A stretch of DNA of 64,000 nucleotides from Nitrobacter sp. 62-23 (GTDB lineage: Bacteria > Pseudomonadota > Alphaproteobacteria > Rhizobiales > Xanthobacteraceae), in the NCBI RefSeq assembly GCF_001897285.1, contig NZ_MKSM01000131.1, positions 1 through 64,000 of the forward strand, given 5' to 3'. The notes under the pieces were generated by a model, which saw nothing but the letters and a program-made list of their open reading frames with translations, was not told the DNA's origin and did no database searches. This document shows positions 1 to 9,745 of the stretch, piece after piece (position 1 is the stretch's first letter; every line of letters begins with the position of its first letter). Both the position numbers and the translations under genes were made by a program.

Positions 1-1
1 C

Positions 2-1108
2 AATGCCGCGCAGAGCACGCACGCCGTCCAGCAATTGTTCAATCGCGAAGAGGCGGTGTGGTCGCTGTTCGACGGACGCTTAAAAAACTACTTCGGCGTC
101 AACTACACCAACAGCAGGGCTTACGACATAAGTCCGGGAGATCCGGTTGGGGCAATCACCACCGGCGAACGCCTCAAGTTCGACTGGCACGCGGTGGCCG
201 AGATCGCGCGTGACAACAACCTGATCGTCGGCGCCGAGCAACAGACCGATCGCATCGAGACCACCGACCTGACAGCGCAGAACGGCAACAAGGCCGGCTT
301 CATCGAACTGCAATCGGCTTTTGCGAAACGGTTCTTCCTGGTCGCGAATGTCCGCGAAGATTCCAACGACCGCTTCGGCGAGCATATGACCTACCGGGTC
401 GCGCCGGCGGTCATTCTTCCCGTCACCGAGACGAAACTGAAGGCGAGCTACGGCACCGGATTCAAGGCGCCGTCGCTGAGTCAGTTGTATCAGGATTATC
501 CGGCCTTCGGTTTCTTCGCCAACCCCAACCTGAAGCCAGAGGAAAGCACGGGCTACGACGCCGGTTTCGAACAGCCTCTGTTCAACGATCGCGTGCGGTT
601 CGGCTCCACCTACTTCCACAACGACCTTACCAACCTGATCGACTATAACGACACGTTCACCTCACTGGTGAACGTCAACCGCGCGACCACCGAAGGCACC
701 GAAACGTTCGTCTCCGCGCAGATCACCGGGCGTTTCGGCATCCGCGCCGATTACACCTTCACCCGCGCCGTGGATGCTGCGACCGGCCTGCAACTGTTGC
801 GCCGGCCCAAAGACAAGTGGAGCGTGACGGCGACATGGCTCCCCCTCGATCAGTTGACATTGTCGGCGACAGTGCTTCGTGTCAGCAACTGGATCGACGT
901 CACGCGTGACGGCTCGGCTTCCGGAATTGTCGCACCCGGCTATACGCTCGTGAACCTGCGCGGCGACTATGCCGTCAACGACCAGGTCAAGCTCTTCGCG
1001 CGGGTCGATAACCTCTTCGACCGCCGCTACCAGAACCCGACCGGTTTCCTCGCGCCCGGCCTCGGGGTTTTCGGCGGCATCCGGGTGGCGAGTTACGGAG
1101 TGCGGTAA
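2..1108 (+). CDS. TonB-dependent receptor, C-terminal part (BtuB-like), 5' truncated by window edge
   Basis: Frame is open to the window start; beta-barrel repeats and C-terminal 'FARVDNLFDRRYQNPTGF...PGLGVFGGIRVAS' typical of BtuB/TonB receptors. Confidence 0.8.
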   Translation, partial: NAAQSTHAVQQLFNREEAVWSLFDGRLKNYFGVNYTNSRAYDISPGDPVGAITTGERLKFDWHAVAEIARDNNLIVGAEQQTDRIETTDLTAQNGNKAGFIELQSAFAKRFFLVANVREDSNDRFGEHMTYRVAPAVILPVTETKLKASYGTGFKAPSLSQLYQDYPAFGFFANPNLKPEESTGYDAGFEQPLFNDRVRFGSTYFHNDLTNLIDYNDTFTSLVNVNRATTEGTETFVSAQITGRFGIRADYTFTRAVDAATGLQLLRRPKDKWSVTATWLPLDQLTLSATVLRVSNWIDVTRDGSASGIVAPGYTLVNLRGDYAVNDQVKLFARVDNLFDRRYQNPTGFLAPGLGVFGGIRVASYGVR

Positions 1109-1218
1109 GTCTCGAAGGACAATCGGCGGCAATCGGTTGCCCCAATTGTACCTCGGGGAATCCGGTCATCCAAGATTATCGACCACTGGATTCCGGGTTC
1201 GTCGTTCACGACGCCCCG
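1109..1218 (-). repeat. Dispersed repeat family E, copy 1
   Basis: Reverse complement aligns with 40058-40183 ('cgaacccggaatccagt.gtc.ataat...ccggattccccga...caattg'). Confidence 0.6.
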
Positions 1219-1243
1219 GGAATGACGAAGTAGCTCACGCGCG

Positions 1244-1825
1244 CTAATCGATCGGCCGTCCCGTCATGGCGACGAGTTCTCGAACGAGGCGGTCGGACAT
1301 TTGTCCGGTCACCGGTAGCCGGCGAGCCTGCTCGAATTTCCGGATCGCGGCCTGGGTGTCGGTCCCGACCGTTCCCGTCGGCTTCAACTGGCCGTAGCCG
1401 TATTCCGTCAATGTCCGCTGGACCGTGGCGACGCGGCGCGTCGCGTTGATGAGATCGGCGACGGGATCGCCATGCGGCGCAGTCGGTTTGCCGGGATTGG
1501 CAGGAGGATCGGCCGGCTTGACGTCGACCGCATCCGCCTCGACCGGCCGGGGCCGCGGCAACGGATTGGCCTGCGGCAGGGCCGGCGGCATCGTGACCGC
1601 GGATCCGAACATCGGCGACGGATGATGGCCGGCCTGCAAGAACATGGCGTTGGCGACGATGACGCCGATGGCGGCGAAAGCAAGCGATCCCGCAAGCAGG
1701 TCCTTCGGGCTGTACAGCAGGATGCGCATGGCGAGACCGCGTTCCTCGTCAGCGTCATCTCTCCCGGCAGCCGCGCGGCGACGGCGCGGCCGCGCCGCAT
1801 CTCCTCCGATAGCTTGTCTAGGCAC
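1244..1825 (-). CDS. Membrane-anchored protein with C-terminal peptidoglycan-binding domain
   Basis: One TM segment (LLAGSLAFAAIGVIVANAMFL) and PG_binding_1-like 'VQRTLTEYGYGQLKPTGTVGTDTQAAIRKFEQARRLPVTGQMSDRLVRELVAM'; GTG start overlaps the upstream kinase stop. Confidence 0.7.
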   Translation of the reverse strand: MPRQAIGGDAARPRRRRAAAGRDDADEERGLAMRILLYSPKDLLAGSLAFAAIGVIVANAMFLQAGHHPSPMFGSAVTMPPALPQANPLPRPRPVEADAVDVKPADPPANPGKPTAPHGDPVADLINATRRVATVQRTLTEYGYGQLKPTGTVGTDTQAAIRKFEQARRLPVTGQMSDRLVRELVAMTGRPID

Positions 1826-3710
1826 TCTTCTTCACCCGATGACCGTGATCCTGCCTGCCGGCGCGGGGGGCCGGCGTCAGCGTCGCGACATTGTCCGATG
1901 ACGGCTCGACTTCAGACACGAACGTCAGCGGCAACATGACGGTCACCGTGGTCCCCTCCTCCACCTTGCTCTGCACATCGATCTCGCCCCGATGCAAGGC
2001 GACCAGACTCTTGACGATCGACAGTCCGAGTCCGGTTCCTTCGTGACGGCGCTGGTAGGTTTTTCCCGCCTGGAAGAAGGGATCGCCGATCCGCTTGAGG
2101 TCTTCCTGCGCGATGCCGACGCCGTTGTCCGTCACGCGCAGCATCAAACGCGATCCCTCCACGCGGGCCGAGACCGTGACCCGGCCACCGCGCTCGGTGA
2201 ACTTGATGGCGTTCGACACCAGGTTCAGAACGATCTGCCGGAACGCGCGCGGATCGCCGGTGATCTGCGGCAAGTCCTCCGGAACGCGGGTGACGAGCTC
2301 GATGCCGCTGTCGCGGGCCTTGAGCGCGAGCAGACTACTGCTGTTGAGCAGGACCTCGCGCGGCGCGAACGGCTCGGGCACGATCTCGAAGTTTCCGGAC
2401 TCCATTTTCGACATGTCGAGGATGCTGTTGACCACCGACAACAGATGCTGACCGGAATCGTTGATGAGCTGGGCATACTCCTTGCGGCGCGCCGCATCGA
2501 GCAGCAGGGCATCCTCCTGAACCATCATCTCCGAAAAGCCGATGATGGCATTGAGCGGCGTTCGCAGTTCGTGGCTCACGGTGGCGAGAAACCGGTTCCG
2601 GGCGGCGTCGGCGCGTTCGGCTGCGGCTCGCGCCAATTCCAGCGCGTGCTCCTGATGCTTTCGCTCGGTGATATCACGCATCACGGCAACGACTTCGGGT
2701 TCTTCGGAGGTCGTTGCGGCGGGGACCGGCTCGAGCGGACGGCATCGCATTTCCACCCATATAAAGTCCGCCGGATGGCGCGCCTCTCTCTGGGGACCCC
2801 GCGCGAGCTCGCGCCTGAGCCTGAATTCGACGCTTTGCGCGTCGTTGCCGAGCGCAGCCGCCGCAAGCGCGGTGAGATAGGCCGGGCGGTCGGACACGTG
2901 GACCCGCTCGAACAGGCCGTGGTCCCGCAATTCCGATACGGGCACGCCAAGCAGAACTTCCGCGGCAGGCGAAATGAACTGCACGGCGCCATTGCGCTTG
3001 TGGCGCGAAATCACGTCGCTCATGTTGCGCGCCAGCAGGCGATAGCGACCTTCCTCGACGTTCAGCAGCGAGATTCCGGTGCGCGCCAGCGCCTCGGCGC
3101 CGAACGCAATTCCCGCGGCATACAGCGTCGCGGACGCAATGCCGGACGCCATCAGGACGCTGTGCGCCGTCGCACCGGAGTCGAGCGACGGCAGGACGCC
3201 GAGGTAGCTCATCGCGATCAGCGCGAGCACGCACGAGACCGCAAGCGCCGATGCAAACCCGATGACGCGGCGGGAGGCGGACAGCGCGGCTTCCAGTGGA
3301 ATCAGGGCAAGCCAGATCGCCACGAACGATCCGATTCCGCCGGTCGCAATCGCGATCATCATGACAAGGCCGGCGAGCGCGATCGACGACAGCACGTGCG
3401 CGGCTTCATAACGGCCGGTCCGCGACAGGAAATAGGCGAGCAGAATCGGAACGACGAGCCAGGCGAACGCCAACACTTCCAGCGCCGTCGGCGCACCGCG
3501 GATCGCAAGATAGACGGGAAACGCCGCGAATGCGACGAGGCTTCCCAAGAGACGCGGTCCCATGAACGCCCGATGGCGCGCTCGCGTCAACGCATCGTAT
3601 CGCGCCGACGGATGCAGCAGGGCGTCGAGACAATCCTGAATAAGGGTCAATGCAGCCACGTCGCTCGCGCTTCGGCCGACGTCGTAGCAGACGCGCCGGA
3701 ACGCCTCCAT
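1818..3710 (-). CDS. PAS-domain sensor histidine kinase, DivJ/PleC-like
   Basis: N-terminal multi-TM region, PAS domain, HisKA 'FLATVSHELRTPLNAIIGFSEMM', HATPase 'NLVSNAIKFT...GTGLGLSIVKSLVALH'. Confidence 0.85.
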   Translation of the reverse strand: MEAFRRVCYDVGRSASDVAALTLIQDCLDALLHPSARYDALTRARHRAFMGPRLLGSLVAFAAFPVYLAIRGAPTALEVLAFAWLVVPILLAYFLSRTGRYEAAHVLSSIALAGLVMMIAIATGGIGSFVAIWLALIPLEAALSASRRVIGFASALAVSCVLALIAMSYLGVLPSLDSGATAHSVLMASGIASATLYAAGIAFGAEALARTGISLLNVEEGRYRLLARNMSDVISRHKRNGAVQFISPAAEVLLGVPVSELRDHGLFERVHVSDRPAYLTALAAAALGNDAQSVEFRLRRELARGPQREARHPADFIWVEMRCRPLEPVPAATTSEEPEVVAVMRDITERKHQEHALELARAAAERADAARNRFLATVSHELRTPLNAIIGFSEMMVQEDALLLDAARRKEYAQLINDSGQHLLSVVNSILDMSKMESGNFEIVPEPFAPREVLLNSSSLLALKARDSGIELVTRVPEDLPQITGDPRAFRQIVLNLVSNAIKFTERGGRVTVSARVEGSRLMLRVTDNGVGIAQEDLKRIGDPFFQAGKTYQRRHEGTGLGLSIVKSLVALHRGEIDVQSKVEEGTTVTVMLPLTFVSEVEPSSDNVATLTPAPRAGRQDHGHRVKKSA

Positions 3711-4028
3711 TTTCGTTGGCGCAACGTGTCAGAGTGAACTTAAGCGAACGCTAAGGCGGTCCGGTCCGTGACGAAACAACGCGCGCAAATGCCGTTTTCC
3801 CGCGCGTCGACAGCAGCATTCGACGAGAATGGTGAACGCGAGGTTTCCAGCATGCTGTAGCCGCCGCATCAATCGAAAATTTACACCGAATCGAGTTCCG
3901 CCGCCGCTCGCATGATTTTCTTCGCGGCAAAGACTGCGGACACACCTGTGATTCAGCACCACCTGATACGGAAGGGGACAGATTGCGGAATTCAACGCAA
4001 CAGGGTGAAAAGCACATAGGGACGCGAC

Positions 4029-4436
4029 ATGTTTTTCCTGCTTCGCATGGCCTTCTGGCTCGGGCTGGTGCTCGTGCTGCTGCCGAGGGACAACGCGCCC
4101 GAGGCGAACAAGGGTCCCCAGATCAAAGCCTCCGAGGCCGTATCGGCCGCGACGGCGGCCGTCTCCGACATGAGTCACTTCTGCGCGCGTCAGCCGGCCG
4201 CTTGCGAGGTCGGCGGCCAAGCCGCGGCCGCGATCGGACAGCGCGCGCAGGACGGCGCGAAAAAGCTGTACCGGATCATCACCGACAAGCGCGCCCCCGA
4301 TCATACGAGCTCGATCGGGGCCATGGCGTCGAACGCGGAAGCAGGTTCCGAGGATGCGCGGCATGACACGCTGACACCGGAGGATTTGCAGGCGGAATGG
4401 AATCTTGGCGCCCCAGCCTCAGTCCCCGCCAATTAG
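4029..4436 (+). CDS. DUF5330-type small protein
   Basis: 'MFFLLRMAFWLGLVLVLLPRD...CARQPAACEVGG' pattern of a short rhizobial family. Confidence 0.65.
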   Translation: MFFLLRMAFWLGLVLVLLPRDNAPEANKGPQIKASEAVSAATAAVSDMSHFCARQPAACEVGGQAAAAIGQRAQDGAKKLYRIITDKRAPDHTSSIGAMASNAEAGSEDARHDTLTPEDLQAEWNLGAPASVPAN

Positions 4437-4536
4437 AGCATGATCCCAAAAAGTGGAAACCGGTTTTCAGGAAAAGATCACGCTCAAACAAAAAGATAAG
4501 CGAGGAGACTGATTCAACGCAGTTGAAACAGACTCT
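4434..4536 (+). repeat. Dispersed repeat family B, copy 1 (agagcatgatcc...gtggaaaccggttttc...aaacagactct)
   Basis: Inverse-oriented match to 59386-59483; begins within the TAG stop of the preceding ORF. Confidence 0.75.
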
Positions 4537-4681
4537 CGTGCGGGATGAGAAGGCGGCACTCTAAGCCGCCCCATTGGCACGGAACAATTTCCGCAAGGGA
4601 TCGCAGCGCCCATATCGATTTTACCCTCAAGCGGGCCTATATAGGGCTTGCGATAATCACACATACGGACACTGGACCTGG

Positions 4682-5110
4682 ATGACGATCGACGAGATCA
4701 GGGACAACTTCGAGTTGCTGGAGGAATGGGACGACCGCTATCGGTACGTCATCGAACTCGGACGCACCCTCGAACCGATGAGCGAAGCCGAACATTCCGC
4801 CGCGAACAAGGTTCAGGGCTGCACCAGCCAGGTCTGGCTGTCGCTCAAGGTCGCCCGCGACACCGACAATGATCCGGTGCTGGCCTATGTCGGCGACAGC
4901 GACGCGCATATCGTGCGCGGCCTGATCGCGATCCTGCTGACGCTTTATTCCGGCCGAAAGCCGCAGGCGATTCTCGATACCGACGCCATCGCCGTCTTTG
5001 ACGAACTCGGCTTTCGCGAGCATCTCACGCCGCAACGCTCCAACGGACTGCGCGCCATGGTCGAGCGCATTCGCAGGGATGCGCGGGAGGCGCTGGCCGA
5101 CGCGGCCTGA
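4682..5110 (+). CDS. sufE: SufE-family Fe-S cluster assembly protein
   Basis: 'NFELLEEWDDRYRYVIELGRTLEPM...NKVQGCTSQVWL' with SufE active-site Cys motif; in-frame ATG at 4682. Confidence 0.9.
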   Translation: MTIDEIRDNFELLEEWDDRYRYVIELGRTLEPMSEAEHSAANKVQGCTSQVWLSLKVARDTDNDPVLAYVGDSDAHIVRGLIAILLTLYSGRKPQAILDTDAIAVFDELGFREHLTPQRSNGLRAMVERIRRDAREALADAA

Positions 5111-5192
5111 CCGGGCGGCGCTTCGCGCCGACCGACCCGCTGGTTCGCAGGGATAGAACAGCCGATCCGGCCGTCATTCATCAGGCTCCCGC

Positions 5193-5834
5193 CTATCCGA
5201 CAGTAAAGGCTGCGTCGCTTGCGAGCCAGGTCCGGACGTGCGCGCTCGCCTCGGCTCGTCCTGCGCTCCCCAGGCCATAGTGCCGAGCCAGCCTGTCCAG
5301 CGCCAGCTGCAATACGACTTTCGCAGATCGCGGTGGCCAGCCGCGCTCGCGCTCGACATCTTCAAGCCCGCGCAGAAAGCAGCAGACATCGATCAGCAGG
5401 CCGGAAAATTCCGGTCCGCACGCCTGCATGGCCAGCCGTACCCGTTGCCGCGACGCGATAATCAGATCGGTCATCTCGCAAGGGCCTGCTCCGGATCCGC
5501 GCGGCCGTCCTCCGGTTGGCGACGACCAGTTCGAGGTCACCCGCGGCGTCAGATTCCCGCGCGTGAAATCCGCGCGCAACCGTTCGCCGGCCGCAAACTG
5601 ATCGCGGCTGATCATCGCACAGCCATCGCGGCCCTTGCGGCGCGCCAGCCAGGCGAGCGGACTCTCGCTGTCGTTGGCCATCACGGTCACAACGCCTGCA
5701 TCGGTCATGATCTCGCGTTCGGCAAGCGCAAGATGCTGCGCGCGAAACCGATCGACGACTTCGGTCTGGCGGCTCTTCGGCCGACGCGTCGACTTGCCGA
5801 CGCCGCGATCAGAGGCCGACATGGGGCGTTCCAT
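5193..5834 (-). CDS. DUF6456-type protein (C-terminal 'SRQRVRLAMQACGPEFSGLLIDVCCFLRGLEDVERERGWPPRSAKVVLQLALDRLARHYG')
   Basis: Conserved C-terminal domain; start chosen at the internal ATG (MERPMSAS...), ORF could extend to 5966. Confidence 0.65.
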   Translation of the reverse strand: MERPMSASDRGVGKSTRRPKSRQTEVVDRFRAQHLALAEREIMTDAGVVTVMANDSESPLAWLARRKGRDGCAMISRDQFAAGERLRADFTRGNLTPRVTSNWSSPTGGRPRGSGAGPCEMTDLIIASRQRVRLAMQACGPEFSGLLIDVCCFLRGLEDVERERGWPPRSAKVVLQLALDRLARHYGLGSAGRAEASAHVRTWLASDAAFTVG

Positions 5835-6186
5835 CGAGGCGGGCACCGGGCGCCGCGCATTTCGTTTCGAGCAGCGCGAGACGGCGGTCCTGTTGCTCGT
5901 CGTCGCGGCTGTCTTCGACAACGCGGCATGCGTGGGAAACCGTGGTGCGGTCGCGGTCGAAGGCAAGTCCGATCGCTTCGAAACTCAGGGCGAAACCGAC
6001 ATGCGCCAGGTACATCGCGACCTGCCTGGCGTATGCGGCGCGCGGAGAGCCGCGCGTGGGCGACATGAGGCTTGCGGCATCGAGCCCGAATTCGTCAGCC
6101 ACCAGCGCCACGATGCCGTGACAGATCTTCTTTGGAGGCGGCGGCCGGACGATTGCGGGCGGCGTGATCGGACAGGTTAGAAGCAT
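5809..6186 (-). CDS. Orphan DnaA domain IV-like helix-turn-helix protein
   Basis: 'ARQVAMYLAHVGFALSFEAIGLAFDRDRTTVSHACRVVED' resembles the DnaA C-terminal DNA-binding signature; no AAA+ domain. Confidence 0.7.
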   Translation of the reverse strand: MLLTCPITPPAIVRPPPPKKICHGIVALVADEFGLDAASLMSPTRGSPRAAYARQVAMYLAHVGFALSFEAIGLAFDRDRTTVSHACRVVEDSRDDEQQDRRLALLETKCAAPGARLDGTPHVGL

Positions 6187-6187
6187 G

Positions 6188-6238
6188 GAAGGAGCCTCCT
6201 TTTATAGGATTATATTCATATATCCTACAAGCTCCTTC
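6188..6238 (-). promoter_or_regulatory. Stem-loop in 5' leader containing the Shine-Dalgarno of the DnaA-IV-like gene
   Basis: gaaggagc(6188-6195)...taggat...atccta...gctccttc(6231-6238); the SD aaggagg on the minus strand lies inside it. Confidence 0.5.
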
Positions 6239-6454
6239 TATCCCCGAGGATAGCATTTTTCAAAGAAAACAGTGCATCAGGCCGAGTCGCCTCGGGTGAT
6301 TCAGATATTATTCCTAATATGGGATCACCCCAAAGGCGGAATATTTTCCGGTTCCACCGGAATCAATTTTTGTTTGGACGGCATTTTTCACGCCGGCCGT
6401 TATTCCACCCCCAGGTCAAGCCCCGAGGAATAATTCGGCCGAAGATTGTTGGCG

Positions 6455-6868
6455 TTATTTCCGCCGCCGGCGCTGCTGGCCAAGTCCCATGTTTTTGGCC
6501 AGTTGCGACCGCGTCACCGCATAATTCGGAGCCACCATGGGATAATCCGCCGGCAGCTTCCACTTATCCCGATATTGCTCGGGGCTCATATTGTACTGCG
6601 TCCGCAGATGGCGCTTGAGCGATTTGAAGCGTTTGCCGTCTTCCAGACAGATCAGATAGTCGGCCGTCATCGATTTCTTGACCGGAACGGCGGGCCTGGC
6701 CGGCTCTGCCGGCGATTCGCCCCGGCCGGAAGACACCCGGGTCAGCGCGGCATACACCTGGCTTATAAGCGCGGGAATTTCCGATGCCGGTGTCGTGTTG
6801 TTGCTGACGTAGGCCGATACGATCTCCGCCGTGAGATCGAGAAAACTCTTGCCTGCTGTATCGCTCAT
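6455..6868 (-). CDS. mucR: MucR/Ros-family transcriptional regulator
   Basis: 'YLICLEDGKRFKSLKRHLRTQYNMSPEQYRDKWKLPADYPMVAPNYA' MucR zinc-finger signature. Confidence 0.92.
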   Translation of the reverse strand: MSDTAGKSFLDLTAEIVSAYVSNNTTPASEIPALISQVYAALTRVSSGRGESPAEPARPAVPVKKSMTADYLICLEDGKRFKSLKRHLRTQYNMSPEQYRDKWKLPADYPMVAPNYAVTRSQLAKNMGLGQQRRRRK

Positions 6869-7013
6869 GATCTCAATTGTCCGGTCGTAAAGCAGCATCG
6901 ATACGCTCGGAATGACGATCAAAACCTGCCTTTACACGGTAAGTATGAGCGGATTGCCGCGGGCATGACAAGGCCGGCAGGGCAAGAACGGCACGCACGC
7001 GCGCGAATTTATC

Positions 7014-7088
7014 AGAGTACGATCGCGAAAAGTGGAAACCGGTTTTCGGACAGGATGAGGCTGAACTCGACGCCGTTGGATCAGACTC
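7014..7088 (+). repeat. Dispersed repeat family B, copy 2 (short, diverged)
   Basis: 'cagagtacgatcgcgaaaagtggaaaccggttttc...gatcagactc' aligns with 4434-4536; overlaps the stop codon of 7081-7950(-). Confidence 0.55.
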
Positions 7089-7950
7089 GGGAGGGCCGGT
7101 CGGATCCCAGATCGAGATGCGCGCGCAGTCGATCGATCGACGCGAACCGCATCATGCCCTCCGGCAGTTGCGCTTCGATCGTACCGTCGGAATAAAGCGA
7201 ATAGGCCATCCCGTCGACGACGCCGGACCTCAGCACGCTGACCGCAGAAGCAGTCTGGCCGTGAAGGCCGGTTGAACTGGCACCGCGGTCGCCGGCGGAT
7301 GCCGACGCGGGCGGTGCGCTGCTGGGCTCGGGGCGCGACCGCTCCGGCCGCGCCCGGGCGTCATCAAATGACATCCGCGACACCTCGGACGCCGGAGCGC
7401 GCGTCGCAGGCGGAGACAAGCCCCCCGGAGCGGTCGGTTCCACCCGCTCCCGCTCTTCTCTCATGGACGACGCGAACAGGAAATTGCGCCGCGGTTTCGG
7501 TGAAGACGTCGTACCGGGGGGCGCCGGGAACTCCGGCGCGGCGATGTCCGGAACGGCACCGGCCGCGACGCGATCACGGGGCGTATCCGCCTGCCAGCGC
7601 GCCGATCGGGCGGACGGCATTCCTGCCGGACCGCTTCCCGCGTTCAGCGCGCCCTGATCGGCATCCCACGGCGGAAAGTTGTCCCCGACGCCCCTGCCCG
7701 GCGGAATTGACGCGGGAAAACTGACGCCGCGATCGGCAGCAGCCGTTTCGGAATACAGCCGGTCCGTCGCCGCCTGCAACTCACGGACCACAAGCGACAG
7801 GCTGATCATGATCAGTCCGGTGCAGGAAACGACCGCGCCGGACAGGATCAGGGTATTGCCGAAGGAGAACTCCTTGACAGGAAGTCCGAAGGCGGCGGCC
7901 ACCAGACCGGCCACGAACACGCCGATCCCCACGACCAAAAGCATTCTCAT
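7081..7950 (-). CDS. Uncharacterised protein with two N-terminal TM segments and a long Pro/Ala/Ser-rich region
   Basis: Long ORF with TM helices and rhizobial-type low-complexity linker. Confidence 0.6.
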   Translation of the reverse strand: MRMLLVVGIGVFVAGLVAAAFGLPVKEFSFGNTLILSGAVVSCTGLIMISLSLVVRELQAATDRLYSETAAADRGVSFPASIPPGRGVGDNFPPWDADQGALNAGSGPAGMPSARSARWQADTPRDRVAAGAVPDIAAPEFPAPPGTTSSPKPRRNFLFASSMREERERVEPTAPGGLSPPATRAPASEVSRMSFDDARARPERSRPEPSSAPPASASAGDRGASSTGLHGQTASAVSVLRSGVVDGMAYSLYSDGTIEAQLPEGMMRFASIDRLRAHLDLGSDRPSRV

Positions 7951-8306
7951 CCCTCAAGCTCCGCCGCCTCGCGCCAGCCGGTGACGATAGCGGCATTGGA
8001 TGCGCCTCGCCAGCCGCCAATTCGTCGCCGGCAGTGCCGGATATGGCGGCAAAAATCAACAATCGAGGGGCGCCAATGGTTCAATCCGAACGAGCCGGCG
8101 ACGAGCCATGGGCGAAAAAAATGACCACAACGCGCTCGATCACGATGATTTTGATCGAATCCAGTATTTGAGCGGGCTGCGGGCGAAGCAACTCCATATC
8201 TTGCCCAACGATGGAATTGATGTAGGCTCGCGCCATCACCCTCTGCACATCACGTCAAACGCCGTCCAATCCCGGGCGGCGTTTTCACGCGCGCATAAGG
8301 ATCGCT

Positions 8307-9713
8307 TCAGCGCGGTGCCTCCGCCAGCGCCGCAAGGATCCGCGCCCATGAGCGGATGCCCTTGTGGAAACTCTTCAGGTCGTATTTTTCGTTCGGCGAA
8401 TGGATATTGTCGTCCTCCAGGCCGAAGCCGACCAGCACGGTGTCGAGCCCCAGCGTCTTCTTGAAATCCGCGACGATCGGAATCGACGCGCCGCAGCCAA
8501 TCAGTAGCGCCTCCCTGTTCCATTCGTCGGTCAACGCCCGCTTCGCGGCGGCCAGCGGCTTCATGGTCCAGTCGAGCGCGATCGCGGGCGCGCCGGCGTG
8601 GTCGAGGAACTCGGCCGAGCAGTCCGCCGGCACGCGCTCTTTCACGAAGGCGCGGAAGGCGTCGCGTATCTTTTCGGGGTCCTGACCTTCGACGAGGCGG
8701 AACGAGACCTTGGCCGAGGCCTGGGCCGGGATCACCGTCTTGGAGCCCTCGCCGGTGTAGCCGCCGACGATGCCGTTGATGTCGCAGGTCGGTCGCGACA
8801 GTAGCTGCTCGATCAGCAGACGATCTTTTTCACCGGCGGGGATCGAGAGGCCGATGGGCTTCAGCATCCTGTCCGGCGTCAGATCGAGTTTCGCCCATTG
8901 CGCGCGGATGTCGTCCGGCAGGTCTTTCACGCCGTCATAGAAGCCGGGAATCATGATGCGGCCGTTGTCGTCATGGAGACCGCCGAGGATACGGGTCAGC
9001 ACCCGGATCGGGTTTTGCGCGCCGCCGCCGAAAAGGCCGGAATGCAGGTCGCGGTTCGCCGCCTTGATGATCACTTCCTCATAGACCAGTCCGCGCAGCG
9101 ACGTGGTGATGGCCGGCGTGTCGGGATCCCACATGCCGGTATCGCACACCAGGGCGAAGTCCGCGGCAAGGTCGCTCTTGTTCTGTTCGAGGAACGGGCC
9201 GAAGTTTTTCGAGCCAACCTCCTCCTCGCCCTCGATCAGCATCGTCACGTCGAGCGGCAGCGAACCCGCCACCGACATCCAGGCGCGACAGGCCTCGACG
9301 AACGTCATCAACTGGCCCTTGTCGTCCTCCGCCCCGCGCGCCACGATGATCTTGCGGCCGTCGGCATGGTTCGTCACCGCCGGTTCGAACGGCGGCCGAT
9401 GCCACAAATCCAGCGGATCGACCGGCTGGACGTCGTAATGTCCATAGAACAGGACGTGCGGACGCGACCCGGTGTTGCCGTTGCTTTTGGCGACGATCGC
9501 GGGATGGCCCGCGGTGGGGCGGACCTCGGCGGCGAATTTCAGCGTCGCGATATCCTTGGCAAGATGATCAGCCGCCGCCTTGCAGTCGCCGGCGAATGCC
9601 GGATCAGCGGAGATCGACTTGATGCGCAGCAGCGCGAACAGCCGCTCCAGGCTGTTGTCGAAATCGGCATCGATGTGGTCGAGGACCGTTTGCAGTTGGG
9701 ATGTGCCGGACAT
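8307..9713 (-). CDS. M20-family dipeptidase/metallopeptidase
   Basis: 'LFYGHYDVQPVDPLDLWHRPPFEP', 'GAEDDKGQLMTFVEA', 'IEGEEEVGSKNF' M20 metal-binding motifs; ATG at 9713. Confidence 0.9.
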   Translation of the reverse strand: MSGTSQLQTVLDHIDADFDNSLERLFALLRIKSISADPAFAGDCKAAADHLAKDIATLKFAAEVRPTAGHPAIVAKSNGNTGSRPHVLFYGHYDVQPVDPLDLWHRPPFEPAVTNHADGRKIIVARGAEDDKGQLMTFVEACRAWMSVAGSLPLDVTMLIEGEEEVGSKNFGPFLEQNKSDLAADFALVCDTGMWDPDTPAITTSLRGLVYEEVIIKAANRDLHSGLFGGGAQNPIRVLTRILGGLHDDNGRIMIPGFYDGVKDLPDDIRAQWAKLDLTPDRMLKPIGLSIPAGEKDRLLIEQLLSRPTCDINGIVGGYTGEGSKTVIPAQASAKVSFRLVEGQDPEKIRDAFRAFVKERVPADCSAEFLDHAGAPAIALDWTMKPLAAAKRALTDEWNREALLIGCGASIPIVADFKKTLGLDTVLVGFGLEDDNIHSPNEKYDLKSFHKGIRSWARILAALAEAPR

Positions 9714-9745
9714 TTTGTTTTCCCTTACGTTGCGGGTCGTATCTT

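Noticed and set aside
1992-3737. 581-aa plus-strand ORF
   Set aside because: Antisense to the histidine kinase; composition typical of spurious antisense ORFs.
8000-8464. Plus-strand ORF with an internal MGEKNDHNALDHDDFDRIQYL... reading
   Set aside because: Overlaps the dipeptidase gene antisense, no recognisable family, start context weak.
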